The position numbers and the translations under genes are program-made. A stretch of 64,000 nt of DNA from positions 29,124,871-29,188,870 of the forward strand of contig NC_068976.1 of assembly GCF_016808095.1 (NCBI RefSeq). The letters run 5' to 3'. Positions 33,352 to 43,932 of the stretch are shown here, in pieces. Within the stretch, counting starts at the first letter, position 1. The number at the start of each line of letters is the position of its first letter. This stretch comes from Vigna angularis (Eukaryota; Streptophyta; Magnoliopsida; Fabales; Fabaceae). Under the pieces are notes generated by a model, which was not told the DNA's origin, searched no databases, and worked only from the letters and a program-made list of their open reading frames with translations.

Positions 33352-33775
33352 TGAAACAACTAATTTTATTTATGAAAAGAAGGATAATAGAACATTGTAT
33401 TAAGTCCCGATACTATAATTTGTTCTTTATCAGAATCAACAAGAACAAGTAAATATAGACTATGGTAATATGGATGGTATCTGTGAGCGCTGTAATTCTC
33501 TAGAAGGAATATAGATTCAACCTGAATCATGAAAGAACCTAGAATGAAAATAGGAAGGAATAAGAATGGACAGAGAGAAAAGAAGGTCAGGAAGAAGATT
33601 CATATCACTCATGCCTCTCTCCTCAAACATAATCCTTCAAATACATATTCTTCTTGGGCTAACGTGTGCTTCTTCTAACCGTTTTTCTGCTATTCAGATA
33701 TTATGCTACATTTCTCCTTGCCCATTATGTGCATTTAGTGTGAATTCTCCCTTGTGCCCTTTTATGCATGTTACA
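33352..33775 (-). repeat. 3' LTR of the chromovirus
   Basis: Paired with 36766-37188. The adjacent purine tract reads 'atgagga' plus 'gggtaa' on the minus strand. Confidence 0.92.
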
Positions 33776-36690
33776 TTACCCTCCTCATAAAAAACAACCT
33801 TGTCCTCAAGGTTGAATAGAGGACATGAATCTTTCACTTCATCCACATCTTCCCAAGTATCCTCTTAAGGCTCTGAAATGTCGCACTACACTAAGACCTG
33901 TGACACCTTTTGATCATTTCTTGTTATCACTCTACATCTTAAGATTTTTCATGGTTGAACTGTAGCACCAAATTCTAATGTAATTAGAGGTAGAGGAACA
34001 TACTATTGTGGCAGATTACCTTGGAACTTCTTGAGTAAAGAAATGTGAAAAACATAATGTATTTTAGCAGTCTCCGGTAGCTTTAATTTATAAGCCATAA
34101 AATCAATCTTTTGAAGCACCTCAAACGATCCAAAAAACTTGAGTCCAAGTTTTTTGTCTTTCCGTAATGCTACAAATTTTTGCCTATATAGTTGTAGTTT
34201 AACCAAGGTAAGATCACCCACCTCCAATTGGATATCTCTCCTCCTTTTATTTGCTTGTTGTTTCATATAGTTTTGAGATTTCAATAAATTTTCCTTTTTT
34301 AATTGTAATATGATTTTATCTCTGGTTGTCAAAGCTTCTTGCACCGAAATAGGATCCTTATGATTATGCTCATATCTAACAAGTTTATGAGGAATTATGC
34401 CAAACACTGCTTGAAAGGGAGTCATACCCAAGATGTGATGAAAGGAAGTATTATACCAATATTGGGCCTAAGGCAGCATATTAATCTGGGAAATTAGGAT
34501 TCTCATACACATAACACCTCAAATACATCTTTAATGTCTTGTTTAGGTTCTCCGTTTGTCCATCGGATTGCAGATGATAAGCAGATCCCATGGCCAAGTT
34601 AGTTCCTTGAGACATAAACAAATGTTGGCAGCAGGAACTAATAAAAACTCTATCCCAGTCTAATACAATGGATTTTGGAATTTTATGTATCTTTAGCACT
34701 TGTGTAATAAAAGTTTTTTCCACCGATTTGCTGGAAAAATCAGATCGCATTGGAATGAAATAAACAAACTTGGACAATCTGTAGACAATAACCATGATTG
34801 TGGTATAACCATTAGAAGGCGGAAGATGGGTGATAAAATCTATAGCAATGTCCTCCCAAACTTGTTGAGGAATAAGCAATGGTTGCAAGAGTCCCATAGG
34901 TAAAGCATGGTCAACTTTTGCTTGTTGACAAGCTGTACATTCATTAATGTATTTCCTGATATTTGTCCAATGGAATTGAGTTTCAATTCTATTAGTCGTC
35001 TTAGTGACACCTGTGTGACCTCCAATTTTGGAATTATGAAACTCTTGGAATATTTGCGTGATGAGAATTGGGTTATTAGGAACCAAAATGCGACCCATCT
35101 AAAAAGGAATACCATCTTTGATAGAATATTCAGAATTTGGATAATGACCTTGAACATAATTCTTGTACACTTGAGACAATTTAGGATCTGTTTGAGTGAA
35201 CTCCGCCAATTGTTGAAGCCAAGAACAATTAGGTTCAGACCAAGCCATTAAAAAACTCATAGATAAAGCATCAATAAGAATATTTTCCTTTCCAACTTTG
35301 TATTGTATCACAAAATCATAGCCTAAGAGTTTTGACAGCCACTATTGTTGTTTGGGGGTTTGGAGAGTCTATTCCAACAATTGTTTCAAGCTTTTCTGAT
35401 CACTCTTAATAATAAAGTTATGTCCAAGAAGTTAATGTTGAAATTTAGCCAAAGCTTCCGTAATGGCATAGAGTTCTCGAACATATGCATATTGTTTTTT
35501 ATTGAGGACAACACCCACTGCAATTCCATAAGCATTAGTTGTTAACACAAAAGAGACTTTGAAATTAGGGAGAGCTAAGACAATGGCAGAAGTAAATTCA
35601 ACTACTCAAATGTTGTTGTTGTTTTTGTAGTCCAATGAAAGGCGTCTTTTTTAAGTAAGTTAGTGAGTGGTGCAACGATACTTGCAAACTGCTTCACAAA
35701 TCGTTTATAATATCCTGTGAGGCATAGGAAACCCCTCAATTGTTTTAAATTAGAAGGTTGGGGCCATGCGCATACTGCCTCCAATTTTGTATCATCCATG
35801 GCCACACCCGAACCCGACAAAGTATGTCCTAGATATTCTATCTGTGTGACTCCAAAACAACACTTAGAAAACCTTGCAAACAACTTATGTTTCTGTAGAA
35901 TACTGGGAACAAGTTCTAAATGGTATAAGTGATCCTTCCAAGTACAACTATATACCAAAATATCATAAAAAAACCAACACAAATCTTCTTAACAAACCTT
36001 GAAAGATATTATTCATTAAACTCGAAAAGTCGCTAGTGCATTAGTCAATCCAAATGTCATGACTAACCATTCATAACAACCATGATAAGTTATAAAAGTT
36101 GTCTTGTGTCTGTGCTCTGGCTTCAATAATATATGATGATATCTAGATCTGAGATCAAATTTAGAAAAGTAACAAGCACCAAAAAGTTCATCAATCAATT
36201 TATCTACTGTTGGAATAGGAAAACTATCCTTGATAGTTATAGCATTAAGGCCCCTATAATTTATGCAAACTCTCCATGACCCATCCTTCTTCTTAACCAA
36301 ACTAATAGGAGAAGAAAAAAGACTTTTACTATGTTGGATGATGCCTTCTTTCAACATTCCATCTAATAACTTTTCAATTTCCTCTTTTTGACTATGAGGA
36401 TACCTGTAAGGCTTAACCTTCACTGGATTAGAGCCTTCCAACAATGTAATAGAGTGATCATGGACCTTTGAGGCGGTAAACTATGAGAAGTATAAAAAAC
36501 AAGCCCATATGCATGTAGCAACAAGGCTAATTCAGGTTCCATAAAATTTTGTCTACATATAATTTTTCCAAAGCAACTGCCCTTAACAAAGAAATTGGGG
36601 AGAGGGCCATGACATCTCCTTTTGAGCATTGAACTCCTGTTGTTGACGATCGTGCATCTCAAACCGTTCCAACAATCTCTGAATCTCACT
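33776..36690 (-). pseudogene. Chromovirus pol (RT, RNase H, integrase, chromodomain end), broken
   Basis: RT at 36444-36016 ('KKDGSWRVCINYRGLNAI'), RT/RNase H at 35982-35100, the integrase zinc module and core at 35098-34481 ('GGHTGVTKTTNRI', 'ECTACQQAK', 'AIDFITHLPPSNG', 'HLQSDGQTENLNKTLK') and the C-terminus at 34431-33800 ('YVFHISLLKKF', then a 'TWED…NLEDKVVF' chromodomain-like end). The RT active site reads 'FFYDILVYS' where the family has 'FFDDIL', so one catalytic Asp is lost. Stops and frameshifts are frequent. The N-terminal gag/protease part is reduced to a short fragment near 36.5 kb. Confidence 0.9.
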
Positions 36691-36765
36691 ACCTTGTGTT
36701 TTTAATTATGCTTGAACATCCTTCAACCTTGTAGCTTCAGCCATGAAAATTAATGAAAGGACCAA

Positions 36766-37188
36766 TGAAACAACTAATTTTATTTATGAAAAGAAGGATA
36801 ACAAAACATTGTATTAAGTCCTAGTACTATAATTTTTTCTTTATCAAAATCAACAAGAACAAGTAAATATAGACTATACTAATATGGATGGTATCTATGA
36901 GTGCTGCAATTCTCTGGAAGGAATATAGATTCAACCTGAATTATGAAAGAACCCAGAATGAATATAAGAAGGAATAAGAATGGACGAAAAGAAAAGAAGT
37001 TCAAGAAGAGATTCATACCACTCATGCCTCTCTTCTAAAATGTAATAATCCAAATACACATTCTTCTTGGACTGACGTGTGTTTCTTCTAACCGTTTTTT
37101 TGCTATTCAGATTCTCTGCCACATTACCCACTGGCCATTACTTACCTTTCGTGTGAATTCTCCCTTATGCCCTTTTATGCATGTTACA
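36766..37188 (-). repeat. 5' LTR of the chromovirus
   Basis: Paired with 33352-33775. The adjoining sequence on the pol side (minus strand 'ttggtcctttcatt') is in PBS position but I do not recognise the primer tRNA. Confidence 0.9.
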
Positions 37189-37925
37189 CATTTTTGCTTT
37201 GACTGCCCATGAATATTGAATCCTCTTCTCCTTTATAGAAACTCGCGTCTTGCGGCATGACGAGGGAATTACCAATAATAGTGGTAATAGTTTTTAGTGA
37301 ACGAACTTGTGAAAATTTGTGGCTTGTTCATTGAGAATGTGGACCAATTTCAATGACTGCGTCATCATTGACATGGAGTCCAACATACACACTTCTGGCT
37401 GAAGCATCCAAGGCTGAATGAAGAATGAGGAGGGCATAATTGAAACTGCCTATAACAATTATTAACTAAAATTTTATTTTCATGAGTGGTACTGTCAGAA
37501 ATCCACTGAAAAAATATAGAAGATCGACCTCAAATCCAAAGTGACTAAGTCTTGACAAGCTTAGTGACATAAAAGCAAATGCTGCACGTGAAACCAGACT
37601 ATATGCATGTGGTTTCTCTGTGACTTGTTTATCGAAGAAAAACAAGTACACAGAAGTTATCAGCAAATCAAGAAGGTTCTGTGAGCCTCCAAACAGGGAG
37701 AGTTGGAGCACTCTCATGCCTTTGCAAACAAGGTCGAAAGGGAGATGAAGAAACTAAAACCAATATACAAAAAGATCTTCCACCACTTCCAAGCGCCACA
37801 TAAATGATTAAAAGAAGAGCTCAAAGCATAACAGACAAGTCCAATAATCGATGAAACAAAACACACAAATCTCTATACCTTTAGCTACAGCAACCTACTA
37901 TGAATTTTGATCAATATTATAACTT
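37189..37925 (-). pseudogene. EXO70J pseudogene A, N-terminal membrane-segment fragment
   Basis: Read on the minus strand, 37925-37450 encodes broken versions of the membrane segments of copies 2 and 3: 'LITSVYLFFFDKQVTEKP', 'AAFAFMSLSLSRLSHFGFEV' and 'LLYFFSGFLTVPLMKIKF'. The first codons ('HQNS', 'CKS') are eroded and the linker (37450-37194) is full of stops. Nearest relative is pseudogene B at 57985-58400, with the same 'DKxVTEKPxAYSLVS' segment. Confidence 0.9.
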
Positions 37926-38548
37926 AAACAAGGTTTGCTTTCAAGAACAAAGAAGATGCTAAATAAATCTATAACATTTCAATTATTGGTATTTTTTATG
38001 CAAGATAGTCACCATCATTGACTTGGATAAACACGTCATTGCAAAGTGTTGGGTAAGTATAAGTCACTACTCAAAAACATCTATTACCTACAAAAAAATG
38101 TTCCATAGAAAATACTTGCAACTTTTATTATGAGATTTTTTTTGTTAAAAAGTATCCAGGAATTTTTTTTGTAGAAAATACTCGCGATCTCGCTCCCGCG
38201 ATCTCTTACTTGCACTCTATCGCTCACTTTCGCTATCTCGTTGTCGGTACTGTTCTCAACTAACATTTGGTTCTCAATTTGATTTCATTTGGTAGGTTTT
38301 CACGTTTTCTTTGATTTTATTTGATTTTAGGTTATGTGTATCTTTGGTTCAACTTATAAAGAAAATTATGCTGGAGTGTGGTAGCTAGTTTTAAAAATTG
38401 ACTTAAGCAATTTGATTTGAAGCTTGAGTGTGAAATGTTAGTGTCAATGAGCTTACACTTTGCGATTTTGTTTTATACACTGAATAACATGATATTCGTT
38501 ACATTTAATCTAGATTCTTTGCAGGTATAGTTGTTTTTATGTTAGGAA
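37926..38548. other. Upstream flank of pseudogene A, duplicated at 58400-59445
   Basis: This non-coding stretch recurs with moderate divergence upstream of pseudogene B. Shared marks are 'aataaatctataacatttca', the C/T/G-rich 'gcgatctcgctcccgcgatc' motif (38186-38205) and 'ctatctcgttgtcggtactg' (38232). Another is 'agcttgagtgtgaaatgtta'. It could hold an old promoter and 5' UTR. No ORF. Confidence 0.7.
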
Positions 38549-38737
38549 TGTTGGGAGGGAAAACACACACATAGATCTTCACATTAGTAAGACATTGTTC
38601 GCTTTGGGTCAAGCCCTCATGGATTTGCTTTTGGTACCATTCCAAAAGGCCTCTTACCAATGGAGGTATCTTATGTGTATATAAACTCATGTCCATCTCT
38701 TATTTTATCCGATGTGGGACTTTGTTTGTACCCAACA
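38549..38737. mobile_element. Solo LTR or TRIM (189 bp)
   Basis: Begins TGTTGGGAGGG and ends TACCCAACA, with 7-bp inverted ends TGTTGGG/CCCAACA, and is flanked by exact 5-bp copies of aggaa (38544-38548 and 38738-38742). The matching place in the other duplicated block (near 59440) has no insertion, so it arrived after the block duplication. Confidence 0.88.
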
Positions 38738-38752
38738 AGGAACATGTTGAGG

Positions 38753-39285
38753 AATGGAAGCATCAACGGTGAGCTTTAAAGAAGAAACCATGGGTGATGG
38801 CTGTAGATTAGTGTCCAACATGTTGGCTTTGGACAGAATTTGGTAAATGTACTTTGTCTGTGCGAGATATAAATCACCATTGGTGGTCTAGTGAGCTTCT
38901 ATACCCAAAAAATAGTGAAGTCTTCCAAGGTCTTTGAGAGCGAAACGTTGATGAAGCTATAAGAGAAGTGATGGTGTCATGATTCCCAGTGAGAAGAATA
39001 TCATCCAGGTAGATGAGAATTAGTAAGATAGAGTCATTCTGAATTTTAACATAAAGAGAGGAATCACAAGTGGTTGAAAGAAAATCCATTTGTATTAGGG
39101 TGGAGTTGAGCTTGTGATACCAGGCACAAGGTGCCTGCTTTATGGCACAGAGGGCTTTATGAAGTCTGCAAACTAGATTGGAGTTGTGATAAATTCTTGA
39201 GGTTGATCACTAAGTAAAAAAGTAATGTTTATGTCCAATTGATGCACTGGCCATTTGAGAGAAACAACAAGAGATAGAATGACTC
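38753..39285 (-). pseudogene. Copia C RT fragment
   Basis: The minus strand encodes 'KWPVHQLDI' (~39240), '..ALCAIKQAPCAWYHKL' (~39130) and 'LILIYLDDILLTGNHD' (~39010), the RT palm with its DD pair. The frame is broken in several places. Homologous to 60446-60580. Confidence 0.85.
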
Positions 39286-39306
39286 TGTAGAAATATGATA
39301 CCAATT

Positions 39307-39725
39307 TGTAGTATCTGGGAAATATACTCTATTATAGATAACTTAAAATATTTTCTAGAAAACTATCCAGACCACACAAATACAAAGAATAACACTTTTA
39401 CCTCTCAAACTCACACAACACATAACTCACATAATAACATAACCCAACACACAAAGTACAATCCATTTATTTTTCTTCTCTGGTGTTGTACGGTACACAG
39501 ACCACACTCCTCTAGCTTTCTCTCTTTCCACACTGTTAGAAATCATCTCGTCTTTTCATTGATATGATAATATCAATATATACATCAAAATAAGAGGAAT
39601 TGTAGCCTATGATTATGGATCTTATGACTGTGAATCCCTATGATTATGGATCCTATTCAGATGATTGATTTCTAATAATTATTTACAAGAGAAATATCTT
39701 CTATGCATTTATTTACATTATCTAA
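39307..39725 (-). repeat. 3' LTR-like segment of copia D
   Basis: Plus strand tgtagtatctggg…attatctaacaca. On its right is a purine tract (minus strand 'ctgcgaggg'), expected beside a 3' LTR. On its left 'gatacca' resembles a PBS, and tgtag is repeated at 39286 and 39307, so two LTR junctions appear to be fused here. Confidence 0.65.
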
Positions 39726-41416
39726 CACACCCTCGCAGTCCAAACGGGAGGTGTCCGTACGTTGACATTGTCTCTAAAATCTTCAAAGAGTATGCGCAAA
39801 AGCCCTTTAGTGAAGATGTCAACAATTTGATAACATGATGGAACATGAAGGACACAAACTTGTCCTTGAGCCACTTTCTCACGAACGAAGTGTATATCCA
39901 TCTCAATGTGTTTGGTGCGTTGATGTTGAACAGGATTGTCTGAGAGATAGATAACATTGATAGTGTCACAATAGACTAGTGTGACTTTATGAATTGGATG
40001 TTGTAGTTCGAAGAGGAGATTTCGAATCCAACAAGATTTAGAGACCACATTAGCTACTCCTCTATATTCTGCTTTAGCACTAGATCGAGATAAGGTTGGT
40101 TGACACTTTGAGGACCATGAGATCAGGTTGTCTCCAAAGAAAACACAATATCTAGAGGTGGAACGTCTAGTATTTGGGCATCCACCCCAATCAGCGTCAC
40201 TGTAGGAGAGAAGACCGGAGAGTGAAGAGGGGTGAAGATGTAAACCATGATCAAGAGTGCCTTGAATGTAGCGCACAATTCTTTTAAGAGCATGCATGTG
40301 TTCATCTTTTGGCGCATGCATATGTAGACAAACTTGTTGTATAACATATGATATATCAGGTCTTGTGAATGTGAGATACTAAAAAGCTCCTGCTAAACTA
40401 TGATAGTGTGTGGGATCAGAGTAGGGGGGTCCCAAAGATGCATTGAATTTAAGCTTAGTGTCGACTGGCATGGTGGATGGCTTACAGGAGCTCATACCAG
40501 CTCGCTCAATAATTTCTTGTGCATATTTACGTTGGGAAAGAAACAATCCACCTGCATTTCGTGTAACAGCAATACCTAGGAAATAGCTTAAAGGACCCAA
40601 GTCTTTCATAGCAAATTCAAAAGCAAGGAGTGACATAATGGAATTATGAAGAGCAATAGAGGATGTTGTGAGAATGATGTCATCAACATAAAGTAGAATA
40701 TATGTCGTGTCATCTCCTTTATGATAGATGAATAATGAATGATCAGCTTTGCTATGTGTAAAACCAATAGTTGAAACAAAATCAACAAAACGTTGGTACC
40801 AAGCACGAGGGGCTTGTTTGAGTCCATAGAGAGATTTCTTCAATAAACACACATAATCTGGATGAATGAGATCTCGAAAACCCATCGGTTGATGCCTGTA
40901 TACAACTTCATGGAGTTTACCATGCAGGAAGGCATTTTTAACATCCAACTAATAGATAGACCAAGATTTTGATAGTGCAATGCTCAGAACTATCTGTATA
41001 GTTGCAGGTTTGACTATTGGACTAAAAGTTTCATCACAATCCACACTAACCTGTTAAGACCTGCCATCACAAACAAGATGAGCTTTGTGTTGCTCAAATG
41101 AACTGTCAAATTTCTTTTTATGCCGAAAAACCCACATGGAACGAATAATATTAGCATTAGAAGGACGAGGAACCAACTCCCACATCTTATTTTTAATAAG
41201 AGCATCAAATTCGTCTAGCATGGCCAGTTTCCAATTCGGGTTAGACAAAGCGACTTTTGGGTTATGAGGAAGAGGTGATGGTGCAATGGAGGTTGTTAAG
41301 TTAAAGTGTCGTTTGGGTTTATGAATCCCTTGCATGTTGCGTCGTTTGGGTTTATGAATACTTGGCAGCACACTTCTCCCTCTCTCTCTCTCTTCTTTCA
41401 ACCACGGTGCACACAC
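39726..41416 (-). pseudogene. Copia D RT and RNase H remnant
   Basis: RT in 41416-40379: 'NPNWKLAMLDEFDALIKNK' (~41240), '[15 protein letters not shown]' (~40930), '[17 protein letters not shown]' (~40820) and '[12 protein letters not shown]' (~40700). RNase H in 40321-39722: 'SYSDADWGGCPNTRRSTS', 'LSRSSAKAEYRGVAN' and 'YCDTINVIYLSDNPV'. Stops at ~41060 and 40380 and one near 40950 break the frame. Confidence 0.88.
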
Positions 41417-41639
41417 TTACAAGTGTGACACACATCTTCTCTTCCTACACACCTATATATAATAAAATACACTATCGAACATTTGAACCCATTCCCATAA
41501 TGCTTGACTCCTTTGGAAACTTTCGGTGCACACCAATTCCATTTCCAACTATTTTATTCTTCTTAATAATACAAACAAAACGTGGGCTACCAATGTTAAA
41601 TAAAAAAATCCATGTGGACCATTTAAAGTTTACCCAACA

Positions 41640-43579
41640 GACTCTAATTGTAGTTGGTTTGACAATAGGGCTGAATGTGTCAGTGAAGTCGATACCTTCA
41701 AGTTCATGATGATCGCGTGCCACAAGTCTTGCTTTGCGGCACTAGAGGCTGCCATCAGAGTTGAAGCGTGAGCAAGAAGACTCAAACCCGCTTCGGTAAC
41801 ATGTCTGAGTTTGCTTTCCATGGCCCCGTTTTGCTTATGGGTAAGAGGACAGGTGTAGGGGGTGACTAATGTTAGTGTTAACAAGGAACTTTTCAAAACT
41901 CTGAAACTCCTTAGCATTGTCAGTTCGTATGTAATGAATGTATTTTAACACCTATTGAGTTTTGACAAGAACTTTGAAACACAAGAAGGCAGTAAAAGCT
42001 TGGGATTTAGAGTGAAGAAGATATCTCCATATATACTTAGAGTAAAGTAACTAAAAAGAAGATGTAATACTTGTTACCATTGATGGAACTAATGTGGGAG
42101 GGACCCTAAATGTCTATTGATACAAGCTCTAAAGGAAAAGTATAAGTAGTAGATGAAGTAGGAACATTAAACTGATGAATTTTAGATTTAGCACAAAAGA
42201 CAGTTAAATTTTCACTTTGTATATTACAAGAACCAAGAATTTCTTTACAATTTGATAGGAGGCATGTCCTAATCGTGCGTGCCATGTTTGTAAAACTATG
42301 ACAATTTTTCACGTTCACAGTGTTGAGAAGAAGTGAATATTAAGTTAATTGAGTAGAGGCTTGATGTAGCAGAAAGATATACGATGAAGCTGAGGAAAGA
42401 CATATATACCATCTTTAAGATGACTTTGGAGCACAATCTCCTGGTTACCTGATTTTTAACATTACAAACATTAACACTTTGTTCACTTGAATGGATTCGG
42501 GAGAGAGTGATTGAATGGATTTGAGAGGATTTGAAGGTAAATTTTTTGTTATTTATGTGAATGGATTTGGAGGTAAGTGAGAGTGAATTCGGAAGTAAAT
42601 TTTTTTAATTTGTCACATCAATCAAATCCTACACTAATTTTCACAAATTTTACTTTCAAATTCACTCTCACCTGCCTCTAAATCCACTCAAATAAACAAC
42701 AATAAAATTTACCTTCAAATCCTCTCAAATTCATTCAATCACTCTCTCCAAATCAATTCAAGTGAACAAAGCCTAAGATAGAAATCAAAGTAGACATTAC
42801 TGTATTTAGCGAATTGAGATACATTTAATAGGTTTTTAGTAACTTGAGGAAGATGTAAAAGATTCTTCAAGAGAAAGCAAGAAGAGTTAGGAAGAGAAGA
42901 GAGTTGAGCAGACCCCTATGAACGATTTGCAAACCTGCACCGTTCCCTAAAGTAATGTTTCTATTACTCGTGTACATGGATTTGAAGAAGAAGTTAGTAG
43001 AGTAATTGGTGATGTGATGCGAAGCTCCAGAATCTGGGTACCAAAAGGAATCCTTCAGGTTCGAAGTGGACGATACAGATCACAATGTTCATCAACAGAT
43101 GGTAGAAGTTGAGTTATGAACTTGTGGTGGATGAAACTCCTGATTAAACCTATGCCAGTAATTTGATACGTTATGACCTGGTTTGACACATATTTGGCAT
43201 TGAACTTTTGTAGAGGAATTTATGGTAAGTGTGGATGACCGCCACGGCGAACAGTTGCTATTTCATGATGAAGGTTGTCGACCATTCCTAAAATTTTGAG
43301 TAGTTATTAAAGTAGAGTGACCTCCTCTGGTATAAGGATTTGCTGGAGAGTTGTAGTTATTCGTCCAAGAAGAAGTTGTCGAGTGAACCTGAAAAACTGA
43401 ATCTGCAGACCCATGCTTTTCAAACCTTTTTTCTTGTGCAAGAAGGAGCGCCTCAATTTCCTCAACGGTGTAGGGATCCTTGCGAGAGAGAATGGATGTC
43501 ACGAACAGATCATAATCTTCAGGAAGGCCGTTCAAGATCGTTTCAACGAGATCGTCTTCGAAGAATTGAGCACCGATAG
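41640..43579 (-). pseudogene. Copia C gag C-terminus, protease and integrase, decayed
   Basis: From the gag side: 43579-43263 ('FFEDDLVETILNGLPEDYDL', 'YTVEEIEALLLAQEKRFEKH'), a zinc knuckle near 43190 whose last Cys is Tyr (CQICVKPGHNVSNY), protease 'PDSGASHHITN' (~43030), a gag-pre-integrase piece (42318-42106), the integrase tail ('HKQNGAMESKLRHVTEAGL', ~41840) and the RT start '[19 protein letters not shown]' (~41690). Between the last two, much of integrase is deleted. A MITE sits at 42477-42771. Confidence 0.85.
42477..42771. mobile_element. Foldback MITE, copy 1 (295 bp)
   Basis: The two halves are near-complete inverted repeats. The left end 'ctttgttcacttgaatgga' matches the reverse complement of the right end 'attcaagtgaacaaag', and 'gatttgaaggtaaatttt' matches 'aaaatttaccttcaaatc'. 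TAA flanks it at 42472-42474 and 42774-42776, allowing for two or three terminal bases. This fits a PIF/Harbinger (Tourist-like) MITE. A second copy is at 49054-49349. Confidence 0.85.
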
Positions 43580-43793
43580 TGTTACACAATCAAGGATCTG
43601 ATATGATTGTAATTATTGTCAAATATTGTAATTAGCTTAAATTGGGATATCTACTTAATATAGGAAAGATAGTTGCCTAGTTTCTAGAGATTTAGCTTAT
43701 TTCTCTCCTAATGTTATGTAACGGTCAGTGTATTCACCTGTATATATTTTGTCTCTCGATCAATGAAATATATGCTCTTGAGGTTTACTTTCA
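43580..43793 (+). repeat. 5' LTR of copia F
   Basis: TGTTACACAATC…TTTACTTTCA. It contains the TATA-like 'tgtatatattttg' (~43739), the probable promoter driving the polyprotein. Identical to the 3' LTR. Confidence 0.96.
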
Positions 43794-43805
43794 TGGTATC
43801 AGTAG
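43794..43805 (+). other. Primer-binding site of copia F
   Basis: TGGTATCAGTAG directly after the LTR; eight bases match the initiator-Met tRNA PBS. Confidence 0.9.
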
Positions 43806-43848
43806 CATCTCTATAATCAACTCTGATTTTTTTTTTTACCTCTGCAGC

Positions 43849-43932
43849 ATGTCTACAGATCAAAACACAACTCCCACCAACAAAAACGACAATGTCAACC
43901 CCTTTACCTCCAGCAACCTCCAGCAACCTTAA
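43849..43932 (+). pseudogene. Probable original gag start of copia F, out of frame with the polyprotein
   Basis: ATG at 43849 opens a 27-codon frame (MSTDQNTTPTNKNDNV…) typical of a copia gag N-terminus and ends at TAA 43930-43932. Just before the stop, the 10-bp unit 'cctccagcaa' occurs twice in tandem (43907-43916 and 43917-43926). A net shift of 10 bp equals the offset between this frame and that of the 1418-codon ORF, so the duplication probably separated the natural start from the polyprotein. Confidence 0.65.

Larger units (their letters stand above)
33352..37188 (-). mobile_element. Ty3/gypsy chromovirus inserted in EXO70J pseudogene A
   Basis: LTRs of ~424 bp at 33352-33775 and 36766-37188, both from tgaaacaactaat to gcatgttaca, are flanked by an exact 5-bp duplication cattt (33347-33351 and 37189-37193). 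Pol lies between them on the minus strand. The gag and protease region is almost gone. The two LTRs differ at many positions and by indels, so the insertion is old. Confidence 0.93.
39286..41639 (-). mobile_element. Copia remnant (family D, 2.35 kb) nested in copia C
   Basis: Begins tgtagaaatatg and ends acccaaca, flanked by gactc at 39281-39285 and 41640-41644. Across this point the host RT reads '..KPTTIR|V|ILSLVVSLKWPVHQLD', so the boundaries are exact. Inside on the minus strand are an LTR-like segment (39307-39725), a purine tract, RNase H, and RT. Integrase, protease and gag are missing. The ~250 bp at the right end (41390-41639) do not look like the left LTR-like segment, so the structure was rearranged before or after insertion. 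Confidence 0.75.
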
